DNA from: Leucobacter soli
GTDB taxonomy: Bacteria; Actinomycetota; Actinomycetes; Actinomycetales; Microbacteriaceae
DNA length: 64,000 nt
Direction: 5' to 3'
Assembly (NCBI RefSeq): GCF_910593785.1
Contig: NZ_CAJVAP010000008.1
Span: 30,860-94,859, forward strand
The notes under the pieces were generated by a model. The model searched no databases. It was not told the DNA's origin and saw only the letters and a program-made list of their open reading frames with translations. Position 1 is the stretch's first letter. Each line of letters starts with the position of its first letter. Made by a program: the position numbers and the translations under genes. Positions 51,206-60,365 of the stretch are shown in pieces.

Positions 51206-52249
51206 ATGACGATGTTCGCCGAGACGCTGCGGAGCCTCGTCCGTCTGCCCGCCGGGGTGCCGCCGAGACGATGGATCGCGCTCCGGGCCGCGCTCTCCTC
51301 GGGGATCCCGCTCGCGGTGCTGACCGCGCTCGGCCACGAGAGGATCGGCCTGCAGGTCGCCGCCGGGGCCTTTCTCGCCATCTACGGGGCGAACCGAAGC
51401 GCGCGGGATCGCGCCAAGCTGCTGCCGTTCGTCGCGGCAGGCATGCTCGCCTGCGCCGCCCTGGGCGCCTGGTCCGCGCCGATCCCGTGGCTGCACCTGT
51501 CGGGACTCGTCGCGATCGCCATCGCGGCGCCGGCGCTGGCGTTCGGGTACCGGCTGGGCCCGCCCGGCCCGGTCTTCTTCGTGATCCTCTACGGGCTCGC
51601 CGGCTACATCACCCACGCGGTCGACGGCGTGCGGGTCAACGATCCGCTCGTGTTCCTGCTGGCGGTGGCCGCCGGTGCGGCCTTCTCCTACCTGCTGGCG
51701 GTCGCGCCGCTGGTGCGGGCGGCCGAACGGGCGAAGCCCGGACATACCCTGCCCGAACTGCTGCCCGGGCCCTGGCTCGGGCACGACGAGCTCACGCTCG
51801 TCATGCGGTCGGGACTGGTTGCCGTGCTCGGCGTGCTCGTCAGCGTGCTGTGGCTCGACCCGCTCCGGGCCTACTGGCCGGTCGCGGCCGGGATCGCGGT
51901 GCTCGGCCTGGCCTCCGACCGCTGGCACGCGCTGGAGCGGGCGCTGCACCGCTCGGTGGGGACGGTGATCGGGGCCGGAGCGTTCCTGCTGCTCGTACCC
52001 GCCGCCGAGGTCCCTTGGCTGCTCGTGGCCGTGATCTTCGTCCTCCAGTTCGTGATCGAGATCATCGTCCCCCGCAACTACGCGCTCGCCCTCGTGTTCG
52101 TCACGCCCCTCGTCCTGCTGATCATCCAGGTCGCGAGCGGCGTCGGCGATCCCGGAGCGACGGCGGCCGAGCGCGTGCTCGACACCGTGATCGGCGCGGC
52201 GCTGGCATCGGCGGTCGCGCTCGTGATCCGACGCGAACGCCGCGCGTGA
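51206..52249 (+). CDS. FUSC-family integral membrane protein
   Basis: 347-residue membrane protein with two blocks of hydrophobic segments (about 30-165 and 200-340) that look like the duplicated half of FUSC/YccS-type proteins. RAALSSGIPLAVLTALGHERIGLQVAAGAFLAIYG is typical of the first block, and YWPVAAGIAVLG plus RALHRSVGTVIGAGAF of the second. FUSC proteins are linked to aromatic acid efflux (AaeB). GGTGGG lies before the ATG. It is divergent from ltaE and is followed by the glutathione peroxidase gene 98 bp downstream. Confidence 0.87.
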   Translation: MTMFAETLRSLVRLPAGVPPRRWIALRAALSSGIPLAVLTALGHERIGLQVAAGAFLAIYGANRSARDRAKLLPFVAAGMLACAALGAWSAPIPWLHLSGLVAIAIAAPALAFGYRLGPPGPVFFVILYGLAGYITHAVDGVRVNDPLVFLLAVAAGAAFSYLLAVAPLVRAAERAKPGHTLPELLPGPWLGHDELTLVMRSGLVAVLGVLVSVLWLDPLRAYWPVAAGIAVLGLASDRWHALERALHRSVGTVIGAGAFLLLVPAAEVPWLLVAVIFVLQFVIEIIVPRNYALALVFVTPLVLLIIQVASGVGDPGATAAERVLDTVIGAALASAVALVIRRERRA

Positions 52250-52347
52250 TCGGCGGGCGGGCGGAACTCCTAGCGGATCCTCGGGGGCACGTGCCACGAT
52301 GGAGGCGCGCGGCCCGTTCCGTCGCGTCGTCGAGAGAGGACCGAGCC

Positions 52348-52854
52348 ATGAGTGCACTGCGCGAGATCGAGGTCGTGATGCCCGGCGGCGAGACCCGCCG
52401 ATTCGGCGAGCTGGCGCCGGGCGCCGCACTCGTCGTCAACGTCGCCTCGAAGTGCGGCTTCACGCCGCAGTACGCCGGTCTCGAGGAGCTGCATCGCGAG
52501 TTCGGCCCGCAAGGCCTCGCCGTGATCGGCATGCCGTGCAATCAGTTCCTGAAGCAGGAGCCGGGCACCGACGGCGAGATCGCCGAGTTCTGCTCGGTGA
52601 ACTACGGCGTCACCTTCCCGCTGCTCGCGAAGGGCAAGGTGAACGGCCGCCGGGTCGAGCCGCTCTACCGGGAGCTGCGCCGGGCGAAGGATCCGGGCGG
52701 GTCCGCGGGCGTCGTGCGCTGGAACTTCGAGAAGTTCGTGGTGGGCCGCGATCCCGCCGGCGATGGTCGCCCCTCGATCGTCCGCTTCCGTTCGGTGGTC
52801 GAGCCGGACGACCCGGCGCTGCGGGCCGCCATCGAGGCGGTGCTCCCCGCCTGA
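52348..52854 (+). CDS. Glutathione peroxidase-like thiol peroxidase
   Basis: 168-residue Gpx-family peroxidase (BtuE/BsaA type) that reduces peroxides, in actinobacteria probably using thioredoxin. The catalytic tetrad is visible: Cys in VNVASKCGFTPQY (about residue 36), Gln in GMPCNQF (about 70), Trp and Asn in VRWNFEKF (about 129-136). FAEFCSVNYGVTFPLLAK-like text (AEFCSVNYGVTFP) carries the second Cys. GAGAGGA precedes the ATG. A strong perfect palindrome 99 bp downstream is its likely terminator. Confidence 0.94.
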   Translation: MSALREIEVVMPGGETRRFGELAPGAALVVNVASKCGFTPQYAGLEELHREFGPQGLAVIGMPCNQFLKQEPGTDGEIAEFCSVNYGVTFPLLAKGKVNGRRVEPLYRELRRAKDPGGSAGVVRWNFEKFVVGRDPAGDGRPSIVRFRSVVEPDDPALRAAIEAVLPA

Positions 52855-52952
52855 GGTCGTGCTCGCCTGAGGCCGTCCTCCCGGCCTGACGCGATTCTCT
52901 CCGGTCGCGGTGACCTCGCGCCCTCGCGCCCCTGCGGCCGCGCGGCCGTGCG

Positions 52953-52980
52953 AAGAGCGGGATCGCGCGATCCCGCTCTT
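52953..52980 (+). terminator. Perfect 28-bp palindrome, terminator of the peroxidase gene
   Basis: Arms AAGAGCGGGATC and GATCCCGCTCTT surround GCGC, giving a perfect palindrome over 28 bp. Its last two bases are the first bases of the following -35 TTGACA, so termination and the next promoter abut. Confidence 0.8.
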
Positions 52981-53027
52981 GACAGATCATCGAGCAGTCT
53001 CTAGGTTGATTAGTGAAGTAATGAACC
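52979..53027 (+). promoter_or_regulatory. Promoter and YtrA-type operator of the GntR-ABC operon
   Basis: A consensus -35 TTGACA (52979-52984) is followed after 17 bp by -10 TAGGTT (53002-53007). The dyad GGTTGATTA (53004-53012) and TAATGAACC (53019-53027), one mismatch, 6-bp centre, overlaps the -10 and start site. It is the expected place for autorepression by the GntR protein encoded 46 bp later. Confidence 0.75.
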
Positions 53028-53072
53028 AGTGGGGTTGAAGTGATCCCGCAGAGCCCCGAGAAGAGGTGACAC

Positions 53073-53444
53073 GTGTTCGACGACTCCCGACCCATCTTCC
53101 AGCAGCTCGCCGATCGCATCATCGGTGACATCCTGCGGGGCCGCTACGCGGAGGGTCAGCAGGTGCCGTCGACCAACGAGCTGTCGGGCTTCCTGCGCAT
53201 CAACCCCGCGACGGCGGGGAAGGCGCTCGGGCTGCTGGTGGACCGGGGGATCCTCGAGAAGCGCCGCGGCATCGGCATGTTCGTCGCCGAGGGGGCGAAG
53301 GATCGCCTCACCCGGGAGCGCCAGGAGCACTTCGTCCACGACTTCGTCCAACCGCTCTTGGCGGAGGCGGCGGCGCTCGGACTGGACCGGTCCGAGCTGA
53401 TCCGCCTCATCGACGCCGAGACTCCGACACCGAGAGAGATGTAG
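53073..53444 (+). CDS. GntR-family regulator, YtrA type
   Basis: 123-residue small GntR regulator. The winged HTH covers about residues 1-75 (PIFQQLADRIIGDILRGRY, VPSTNELSGFLRINPATAGKALGLL, KRRGIGMFVAEGAK); the short C-terminal helical tail (about 45 residues) is typical of YtrA regulators, which lack a large effector domain and respond to cell-wall stress or metabolites. GTG start at 53073 with AGAGG upstream. It precedes the ABC ATPase gene by 6 bp, as in ytrAB-type operons. Confidence 0.9.
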   Translation: MFDDSRPIFQQLADRIIGDILRGRYAEGQQVPSTNELSGFLRINPATAGKALGLLVDRGILEKRRGIGMFVAEGAKDRLTRERQEHFVHDFVQPLLAEAAALGLDRSELIRLIDAETPTPREM

Positions 53445-53450
53445 GACATC

Positions 53451-54410
53451 ATGAACATCGCCATCGAGACCCGAGGGCTGACCCGGGTGCACGCCGAGAC
53501 CCGTGCGCTCGACGACGTCACCCTGCAGATCCGCGCGAACACGATCACCGGCCTGCTCGGCCGGAACGGCGCGGGCAAGACCACGTTCATGTCGCTCGCC
53601 ACGGCGCAGGATCGACCCACCTCCGGCGAGGTGCGCGTCTTCGGGGAGCAGCCGTTCGAGCACGGCAGCGTGCTGGAGCGCCTCTGCTTCATCCGCGACA
53701 ACCAGCGCTACCCCGACGACTACAAGCTGAAGCACGCGCTGCGGGCGGCCCGCATCTTCTACCCCGAATGGGATCAGGCGTTCGCCGACGAGCTCGTCGC
53801 GATGTTCCGGATCCCCGAGAAGACGGTCGTGAAGAAGTTCTCGCGCGGCCAGTTCTCGGCGCTCGGCATCGTGCTCGGCCTCGCTTCCCGGGCCCCGATC
53901 ACCTTCTTCGACGAGCCGTACCTCGGACTCGACGCCACCGCCCGCAGCTACTTCTACGACGTGCTGCTGCGCGACTACAACGCGCACCCGAGGACCATCG
54001 TGCTCTCGACCCACCTGATCGACGAGATGGACAAGCTGCTCGAGCACGTCGTGATCCTCGACCGAGGCCGCGTCGTGCAGAGCGCGGACGTGGAGGACCT
54101 CCGCGGGTCGGCCCACCAGGTCTCGGGCCGAGAGGCCGACGCCGAACGCTACGCCATCGGCCGCCGCGTCCTGCGGCGGCACCGCATGGGCGGTCTCGTG
54201 AGCCTCGTAATAGAGGGGCGGCTGACGGCTGAGGATCGCGCCGCGGCCGCGGCCGCCGACCTGGATCTCGGCACCGTCGGCCTCCAGGATCTCGTGGCGG
54301 CCTACGGCGCCGCCGAACCCGACGCGGACTCCGCTGCGGAGCCCGTCGGCGAACCGTTCGCGGGCAACGAGCCGACCGCGGACCGCGCACCGAAGGAGGC
54401 ACGCTCATGA
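53451..54410 (+). CDS. ABC transporter ATPase (YtrB type)
   Basis: 319-residue ATPase of the exporter class. Walker A GRNGAGKTT (37-45), Walker B TFFDEPYLGLDA and switch His VLSTHLIDEM are clear; the signature reads FSRGQFSALG instead of LSGGQ, as in YtrB-like members. Residues about 235-319 form a Glu/Ala-rich extension with possible coiled or flexible character. GTAGGA lies before the ATG. It overlaps the permease gene by 4 bp. With the YtrA-type regulator it forms a stress-inducible exporter or cell-wall defence module. Confidence 0.92.
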   Translation: MNIAIETRGLTRVHAETRALDDVTLQIRANTITGLLGRNGAGKTTFMSLATAQDRPTSGEVRVFGEQPFEHGSVLERLCFIRDNQRYPDDYKLKHALRAARIFYPEWDQAFADELVAMFRIPEKTVVKKFSRGQFSALGIVLGLASRAPITFFDEPYLGLDATARSYFYDVLLRDYNAHPRTIVLSTHLIDEMDKLLEHVVILDRGRVVQSADVEDLRGSAHQVSGREADAERYAIGRRVLRRHRMGGLVSLVIEGRLTAEDRAAAAAADLDLGTVGLQDLVAAYGAAEPDADSAAEPVGEPFAGNEPTADRAPKEARS

Positions 54411-55117
54411 ACCGCACGCTCAAGGTGGCCCGGCTGCACCTCAACAAGCCGATGTCGATGCTCGGCGTCCCCGCCCAGATCCTCGTCTTCGTGCTGATCG
54501 TCAGCGCGATCATCTCGTTCGCCCTCCAGCGCGCGGGCCTCGACCCGAACTCGCCCGAGTACGCGGTCGGCGCGCGCGGGAACGCGGGCATGGTCTGGTC
54601 GCTCCCCGGCTTCCTCATCTACTACGGCGTGCAGGCCGTCGCGACGACGCTGCCGTTCGCGCTCGCCCTCGGGGCGACCCGTCGCGCGCACGTGCTCGGC
54701 ACAGCCCTCGCGAACCTGCTGCTCTCCGCGTACGTGGCGGTGATCATGCTCGTGCTGCTCTGGCTCGAGCTCGCGACGGATCACTGGTTCTTCGGCGTCT
54801 ACGCGCTCGACAACTACGCGCTCGGATCCGGCGATCCGTGGACCCTCGTCATCACCGTGTTCATCGGGGTGTTCGTCTGCACCAGCATCGGCGGCGCGTT
54901 CGGCGCCGTGTGGGTGCGCTACGGAGGCAAGGGCCCGACCGTCGTGGCGATCGTGCTGGGTCTCGTCCTCGCCGTGCTGATCCTGATCTTCGTGCCGCAG
55001 GCCGCCGAGATCATCGCCGCGACGACGCCGACGATGCTGGCGGGCGTCGGGATCGGGATCGCGCTGGTGGCGCTGCTCGGCACGTGGGCGTGCATGCGCC
55101 GCACCGCCGTGCGGTAG
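54407..55117 (+). CDS. ABC transporter permease partner of the YtrB-type ATPase
   Basis: 236-residue polytopic protein with about six hydrophobic segments, beginning after a short basic stretch (MNRTLKVARLHLNKP). No obvious family label beyond ABC-2-like permease. It starts inside an ATGA overlap with the ATPase and so is coupled to it. A GGAGGCC hairpin follows. It probably forms the membrane part of the exporter. Confidence 0.85.
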   Translation: MNRTLKVARLHLNKPMSMLGVPAQILVFVLIVSAIISFALQRAGLDPNSPEYAVGARGNAGMVWSLPGFLIYYGVQAVATTLPFALALGATRRAHVLGTALANLLLSAYVAVIMLVLLWLELATDHWFFGVYALDNYALGSGDPWTLVITVFIGVFVCTSIGGAFGAVWVRYGGKGPTVVAIVLGLVLAVLILIFVPQAAEIIAATTPTMLAGVGIGIALVALLGTWACMRRTAVR

Positions 55118-55130
55118 GCAGCACCGTGCG

Positions 55131-55148
55131 GGAGGCCGGGCGGCCTCC
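55131..55148. terminator. Terminator hairpin between convergent genes
   Basis: GGAGGCC (55131-55137) and GGCCTCC (55142-55148) form a 7-bp stem with a GGGC loop between the ABC permease gene and the convergent carbonic anhydrase gene. No T-tract. Confidence 0.5.
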
Positions 55149-55192
55149 GACCGGTGATCCTGCCGTGTGATCCGGTTGGAGGCGGCGGGCGC

Positions 55193-55711
55193 TTACAGGC
55201 CGGCGTCGCGGTAGTGCGACGAGAGCTTCTGGTACTCGAAGGCGTTGCTGCGGACGCGCTCGGCCATCTCCGGACCCATCGGGCCGCGATCCTTCGCCGG
55301 TACGCCGGCGACCAGGTGCCCGGCCGCGATCTCCTGCCCCTCCAGCACGAGGGCACCGGCGGCGACGAAGCCACCCTCGCCGACCACCGAGCGGTTCAGC
55401 AGTTTCGCGCCCATGCCGATGAGGCTGCCCGCGCCGATCGTGGCGCCGTGGATCAGCGCCAGATGGCCGACGCCCACGTTGTCGCCGATGATCGCCGGGA
55501 TGTCGGTGTCGGTGTGCACCACGACGTTGTCCTGCAGGTTGCTGCCCGCGCCGAGTTCGATGCGGTCCATGTCGCCGCGGAGCACGGCGCCGAACCAGAC
55601 GCTCGCACCCGGGCCGATGCGCACCTTGCCGATGATGGTCGCGTTCGGAGCGATCCACGCCGTCGGATCGATCTCGGGGTGGACGCCGTCGTAGGGGAGG
55701 ATGAGAGCCAT
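55193..55711 (-). CDS. Gamma-class carbonic anhydrase-like protein (YrdA/PaaY type)
   Basis: 172-residue left-handed beta-helix protein with hexapeptide repeats. WIAPNATIIGKVRIGPGASVWFGAVLRGD starts the helix; NVVVHTD (about 65-71) and VGVGHLALIHGA (about 82-93) hold the three His metal ligands, and GMGAKLLNRSVVGEGGFVAAGALV continues the repeats. Members bind Zn/Fe and hydrate CO2 or act as thioesterases. The ATG at 55711 follows TACAGT by 6 bases with no proper SD gap, suggesting a leaderless mRNA. Confidence 0.92.
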   Translation of the reverse strand: MALILPYDGVHPEIDPTAWIAPNATIIGKVRIGPGASVWFGAVLRGDMDRIELGAGSNLQDNVVVHTDTDIPAIIGDNVGVGHLALIHGATIGAGSLIGMGAKLLNRSVVGEGGFVAAGALVLEGQEIAAGHLVAGVPAKDRGPMGPEMAERVRSNAFEYQKLSSHYRDAGL

Positions 55712-55827
55712 GACTCCACTGTAACGAGGCGGGGTCGATCGCGGGGCGGGCGACGTTTGTCGGTGGTCGTCGGTAGTGTCATTGACAGACGAACCGGCCG
55801 AGGCCGGCCTCATGGAACGGGGAGCAT

Positions 55828-57351
55828 ATGGAAACGCTGCTGACGGTCATCGCGGTGGTCAACCTGCTGATCGCCATCGCGGTGCTCATCTTCGTGCTGC
55901 GGGTGCGCGGTGCGGGGCGCGGCGACGACGGATCGGCCCGCGCGCTCGAGGCGCTGGTGCGCGAGGAGCTGCAGCGGCAGAGCGGTGAGATCCGGCGCGA
56001 GCAGCAGGAGCAGCGCTCGGAGCTGAGCCAGATGCTGCGCACGACGAGCGACGCGCAGACCGGCGAGCTGGCGCGTGAGCGCGAAGTCCGCGCGGTGGCG
56101 CACCGCGAGCTGAGCGAGACCCTCGGCAAGTCCCACTCCGAACTGAAGGGCACCCTCGAGCAGCGTTTCGACGTGCTGCGCCAGGAGAACGAGGCGAAGC
56201 TCGAGCAGATGCGGGTGGCGGTCGACGAGAAGCTGCAGGGCACGCTGAAGGCCTCGCTCGACGAGAACGCGAAGCGGATCCAGGCGCTGACCGACGCGAA
56301 CGAGACGAGGCTCGCCGAGCTGCGCAAGACGCTGGGCGACGAGCTCGAGAAGCTGCGCCAGGGCAACGAGGCGAAGCTCGAGAAGATGCGCGAGACCGTC
56401 GACGAGAAGCTGCAGGGCACCCTCGAGAAGCGGTTGGGGGAGTCGTTCAAGCTCGTCAGCACCCAGCTCGAACAGGTGCAGAAGGGGCTGGGCGAGATGC
56501 AGACGCTCGCCTCCGACGTCGGCGGGCTGAAGCGCGTGCTGACCAACGTGAAGAACCGCGGCGGCTGGGGCGAGGTGCAGCTGGCGCGGCAGCTGGAGGA
56601 CATGCTGAGCCCCGAGCAGTACGCCGAGAACGTGGCCATCAGGCCGGACACGGCCGAGCGGGTCGAGTTCGCGGTGAAGCTGCCCGGGCGCGGATCCGAT
56701 GGCGGCGTCGACGACCAGCCGGTGTGGCTGCCGATCGACTCGAAGTTCCCGCAGGAGGACTACGAGCGGCTGCTCGCGGCCCAGGAGTCGGGCGAGAAGC
56801 CGTTGATCGACGCCGCCAGTCTGGCCGTCGAGCGCGCGATCGTGCAGCAGGCCAAGACCATCGCCGACAAGTACATCGCGCCGCCCTTCAGCACCGACTT
56901 CGCGATCATGTACCTGCCGACCGAAGGCCTCTTCGCCGAGGTCGTGCGACGGCCCGGCCTTGCGAGCCGGTTGCAGAACGAGTTCCACATCACGGTCGCC
57001 GGGCCGTCGGTGCTGATGTCGCTGCTGAACAGCCTCCAGCTCGGCTTCCGCACGCTCGCCATCGAGCAGCGCAGCAGCGAGGTCTGGAAGGTGCTGAGCG
57101 CGGCCAAGCTCGAGTTCCAGAAGTACGGCCAGGTCTGGGAGAAGCTGGGCAAGCAGCTGCAGACCGCCCAGAACACGGTGAGCGAGGCCGGTCGGCGCAC
57201 GCGCGCGGTCGAGCGCAAGCTCCGGGACGTCGAGACCCTCGAGATCGGCGGCAGCGAAGGCGCGCTGCTCGACGAGATGCTGCCCGAGCTCGAGGAGTCC
57301 GTAGCGGGAGACGACCTCGCGGCCGCTACGCCGGACGGAAGCCCGTCGTAG
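55828..57351 (+). CDS. rmuC: DNA recombination protein RmuC
   Basis: 507 residues in the RmuC layout: one N-terminal membrane segment (about 2-24), a long coiled coil (about 40-225) with repeated KLQGTL-type heptads, and the conserved nuclease-like domain with [49 protein letters not shown] and [22 protein letters not shown]. RmuC proteins limit inversions and rearrangements. The coiled coil includes a partial tandem duplication ([17 protein letters not shown] versus [17 protein letters not shown]). GGGGAG precedes the ATG. Its 3' end overlaps that of the convergent dehydrogenase gene by 26 bp. Confidence 0.93.
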   Translation: METLLTVIAVVNLLIAIAVLIFVLRVRGAGRGDDGSARALEALVREELQRQSGEIRREQQEQRSELSQMLRTTSDAQTGELAREREVRAVAHRELSETLGKSHSELKGTLEQRFDVLRQENEAKLEQMRVAVDEKLQGTLKASLDENAKRIQALTDANETRLAELRKTLGDELEKLRQGNEAKLEKMRETVDEKLQGTLEKRLGESFKLVSTQLEQVQKGLGEMQTLASDVGGLKRVLTNVKNRGGWGEVQLARQLEDMLSPEQYAENVAIRPDTAERVEFAVKLPGRGSDGGVDDQPVWLPIDSKFPQEDYERLLAAQESGEKPLIDAASLAVERAIVQQAKTIADKYIAPPFSTDFAIMYLPTEGLFAEVVRRPGLASRLQNEFHITVAGPSVLMSLLNSLQLGFRTLAIEQRSSEVWKVLSAAKLEFQKYGQVWEKLGKQLQTAQNTVSEAGRRTRAVERKLRDVETLEIGGSEGALLDEMLPELEESVAGDDLAAATPDGSPS

Positions 57352-58837
57352 CGGGCGGCGGGGCGTGCCGGATCATCAGATGCCGGGTCACCGAGTAGTC
57401 GAGCAGTGGTTCGATCGACATGTCCTTTCCGAAACCGGATCCCTTGACCCCGCCGTGCGGGGCCTCCGACGCGATCGGCAGATGATCGTTGATCCAGGTC
57501 ACGCCGACGTCGAGGCCGTGGCTCACCCGGATCGCCCGTGAGACGTCCCGGGTCCAGATCGAGGACGCCAGGCCGTAGGCGCTGTCGTTCGCGAGCTCCA
57601 GCGCATCCGCCTCGCCGTCGAACGGGAGCGCGACCAGCACCGGCCCGAACACCTCGCCCTGCACGATCTCCGAGCTCTGCGCGGCGTCCACGACGAGGGT
57701 CGGCGGGTAGAAGTTCCCCCGCCCCTCCGGGACCACGCCGCCCGTGAGCACCCGCGCCCCCGCCTCCACCGCCCGGCTCACGAAGCCGTGCACGCGGTCC
57801 CGGTGCGCGGCGGTGATGAGCGGGCCGAGATGCGTGTCCGGATCCTCGGGCGGCCCCACCACGATCTGCTCCAGCTTCGTCTGCAGCGCGGCGACCCCCT
57901 CGTCGAAGCGCTCGCGCTGCAGGTAGACCCGGGTCGCCGCCGTGCAGTCCTGACCCGTGTTGTAGGTCGCGCCCAGCGCGATCGCATGCGCCATCGCGTC
58001 GATGTCGGCATCCTCGAACACCAGCACCGGCGCCTTGCCCCCCAGCTCGAGATGCACCCGCTTCACGCCCTCCACGGCCCCGCGCATCACCGCCTTCCCG
58101 GTAGCGGTCGACCCCGTCACGCTGACCATGTCGACCAGCGGATGCGTCACCAGCGCCTCGCCGACGTCGGCGCCGCCCGTCACCACGCTCAGGACACCCG
58201 CGGGAACACCCGCCTCGAGCGCCAGCTCCGCGAGCCGCAGCGTCGTGCGCGGAGTCATCGGGGCCGGCTTCAGCACGACCGCGTTGCCAGCCGCCAGCGC
58301 CGGCCCGGCCTTCCACAGCGCCATGATCAGCGGGAAGTTCCACGGCGCGATCCCCGCCACCACGCCGACCGGGCGGCGGGTGAGCACCGAGGTGTAGCCC
58401 TCGCTGAAACGTCCCGCCCCGGTGCCGTCGAGGGAGCGGGCGGCACCCGCGAAGAAGCGCAGATTGTCCGCCGCGAACGGGATCTCGCCGTCGTGGATCG
58501 TGGTGAAGGGCACGCCGCGCTCCTCCACCTCCATCCGAGACAGCTCGGCCGCATCGCGCTCGATCAGGTCGGCGAGGCGCAGCAGCACGAGTGCACGCGC
58601 ACCCGGGGTCGTGTCGCCCCAGGCCGGCTGCGCCTCGCGGGCGCGCCGCACCGCGACATCCACATCGGCGACGCTCGACTGCGCGATTCTCCCGAAGACC
58701 TCGTTCGTCGCGGGGTTCACCAGCTCGTGCGCCGCGCCGCCGGCGAAGCGCTCGCCGCCGACGAAGGTGCCGAGGATCGGCTCCGCGTCGGCACCACCGG
58801 CGTCGGCGCGGTCGATACCCGTACCGTCGCCGCTCAT
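57326..58837 (-). CDS. Aldehyde dehydrogenase, aminobutyraldehyde-dehydrogenase type
   Basis: 503-residue aldehyde dehydrogenase. [34 protein letters not shown], base Glu in LELGGKAP (about 270) and the catalytic Cys in [13 protein letters not shown] (about 303) are present. The QDCTA context is characteristic of gamma-aminobutyraldehyde dehydrogenases (PatD/YdcW) rather than of betaine or succinate-semialdehyde enzymes. It would oxidise 4-aminobutanal, formed from putrescine, to GABA. It overlaps the upstream glycosyltransferase gene by 4 bp (ATGA). The Pot-type importer on the same strand and a TetR gene are adjacent, which supports a polyamine role. Confidence 0.9.
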   Translation of the reverse strand: MSGDGTGIDRADAGGADAEPILGTFVGGERFAGGAAHELVNPATNEVFGRIAQSSVADVDVAVRRAREAQPAWGDTTPGARALVLLRLADLIERDAAELSRMEVEERGVPFTTIHDGEIPFAADNLRFFAGAARSLDGTGAGRFSEGYTSVLTRRPVGVVAGIAPWNFPLIMALWKAGPALAAGNAVVLKPAPMTPRTTLRLAELALEAGVPAGVLSVVTGGADVGEALVTHPLVDMVSVTGSTATGKAVMRGAVEGVKRVHLELGGKAPVLVFEDADIDAMAHAIALGATYNTGQDCTAATRVYLQRERFDEGVAALQTKLEQIVVGPPEDPDTHLGPLITAAHRDRVHGFVSRAVEAGARVLTGGVVPEGRGNFYPPTLVVDAAQSSEIVQGEVFGPVLVALPFDGEADALELANDSAYGLASSIWTRDVSRAIRVSHGLDVGVTWINDHLPIASEAPHGGVKGSGFGKDMSIEPLLDYSVTRHLMIRHAPPPATTGFRPA

Positions 58838-60123
58838 CTCGCCGCCGCCTCGATGAGGTCGGCCGCGCGATGCAGCCCGTCGGCTGCGCGGATCGACTCG
58901 CCGATCGCGCTCAGGCGATCCCGCAGCTCGTCGTCTGCCAGCAGCCCGGTGACGGTCGCGCGCAGCTCCTCGGGAGTGAAGTCGTATGTCGGGAGGCGTC
59001 GCCCGAAGCCGCGCTCGTGCACGCGCTGCGCGTTGTCGTACTGGTCCCAGAAGAGGGGGAGCACGATCATCGGCTTGCCGAAGTGCATCGCCTCCGTCAC
59101 GGTGTTGTTGCCGCCGTGCGTGATGACGAGGTTGGCGAGCGGCAGCAGCGTGGTCTGCGGCAGGAACTCCGCCCCCCACATGTTGTCGGCCAGCTCGATC
59201 TCGTCGTGCAGCGGCCCCTTCGAGACGATCACGTTGATCGGCATCTCGGCGAGCGCGGCGATCACCCGGCGCATGAGCGATACGTCGGCGCTGCCGAGCG
59301 AACCGAGCGAGAAGTAGACGAGGGGGCGGGCGCCGTCGGTGAAGCCCTCAGGGAGCTCGGCAGGGGTCTCGGTCTGGCGCACCGACGATTCGACACGATG
59401 CCAGGAGGCGCCGAGGGGCCGTGCGTCGACGTAGTCGAGCGCCTCGGGGTACACGTAGATGTTGACCGCGCCCTCGTGGATGAACTCGAGTTCGGGCAGC
59501 GGGGCAGCCCCCTGCTCCTGCACCCAGGCGTCGAACTCGCGCCACATGTCGCCGTGCGTACGACGGTACTCCTCGCGGAAGTCGCTCCACGCTTCGGTCT
59601 CGTGCTCGCCCAGTCCCGAGAAGACCGGCGCGATTCCCGGCCCCGGCACCTCGAGCGGGTTGCACGAGACCAGTCGGACGAAGGGCACGCCGGCCGTCGT
59701 CAGCGCCGGGAAGGTCAGCACGTTGTCCTCGACGATCACGTCGGGCTGCACGCGCGCGATGATCTCCTTCAGCTGGGGCTCGCAATACCGCGCGCCCTCG
59801 ATCAAGGCCTCCCAGATCGGCTTCGTCACGGTGTCGAGCTGCTCGGCGGTGGACTTGCGGAACTCGGGTGCGACCTCGCGGATGTAGTCCTTCCAGAACT
59901 GGCCGGCATCCTGCTCCTCGCCGTCACCACCCTCGGGCGGCGGCGCGAGGTCGACCAGGTCCTCCTCGAAACCGAGCGCCTCGAGCTTTCCCGCCCAGGA
60001 CGCCTCGGCGGCGAACACGACGCGGTGCCCGCGGGCGAGCAGGCGGTGCCCGATCCCGATGCAGTTGTTCGTCGGGCCGTAGGCGCTCTCTGGCATGAAG
60101 AGGAACGTCTTCGTCTCGCTCAT
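58834..60123 (-). CDS. MGT/UGT-type GT-B glycosyltransferase
   Basis: 429-residue glycosyltransferase of GT family 1 (macrolide/UDP-glycosyltransferase-like). The N-terminal half begins [33 protein letters not shown]; the C-terminal half holds VYFSLGSLG and the donor-binding signature [19 protein letters not shown], then [17 protein letters not shown], like the PSPG box of UGTs. It transfers a sugar to a small acceptor, often inactivating it. AAAGGACC precedes the ATG. Translational coupling to an aminobutyraldehyde-type dehydrogenase is unusual. The acceptor is unknown. Confidence 0.9.
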   Translation of the reverse strand: MSETKTFLFMPESAYGPTNNCIGIGHRLLARGHRVVFAAEASWAGKLEALGFEEDLVDLAPPPEGGDGEEQDAGQFWKDYIREVAPEFRKSTAEQLDTVTKPIWEALIEGARYCEPQLKEIIARVQPDVIVEDNVLTFPALTTAGVPFVRLVSCNPLEVPGPGIAPVFSGLGEHETEAWSDFREEYRRTHGDMWREFDAWVQEQGAAPLPELEFIHEGAVNIYVYPEALDYVDARPLGASWHRVESSVRQTETPAELPEGFTDGARPLVYFSLGSLGSADVSLMRRVIAALAEMPINVIVSKGPLHDEIELADNMWGAEFLPQTTLLPLANLVITHGGNNTVTEAMHFGKPMIVLPLFWDQYDNAQRVHERGFGRRLPTYDFTPEELRATVTGLLADDELRDRLSAIGESIRAADGLHRAADLIEAAAR

Positions 60124-60170
60124 GGACTGGTCCTTTCTCGGTGGGTGCGTCGCAGGTTTCTCGCGGCGGT

Positions 60171-60249
60171 ATTCAGGGAATCGATGCAGGATTCGCGTAG
60201 TCGATCGTTGAGCTGTTCCGTAGACTGTGAACACGCATTCAGCGAATCG
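60171..60249. promoter_or_regulatory. Repeated candidate operator between the glycosyltransferase and TetR genes
   Basis: ATTCAGGGAATCG (60171-60183) recurs as ATTCAGCGAATCG (60237-60249), 66 bp apart; each contains the dyad ATTC-N3-GAAT. A reversed half-site, GGATTCGCG (60189-60197), lies between. They flank the divergent starts of the glycosyltransferase operon and the tetR gene. Confidence 0.55.
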
Positions 60250-60365
60250 TGGTGGGAATCGCGGGTTCGGAAGCGGCGATAGCGCCGGCAGGAGCACCGC
60301 GAGAGCACCGCACGCGGATGTGGTCGGCGCAGAAGCCGGCGGCACGCGCAGCGAGGCGGAGGAAC

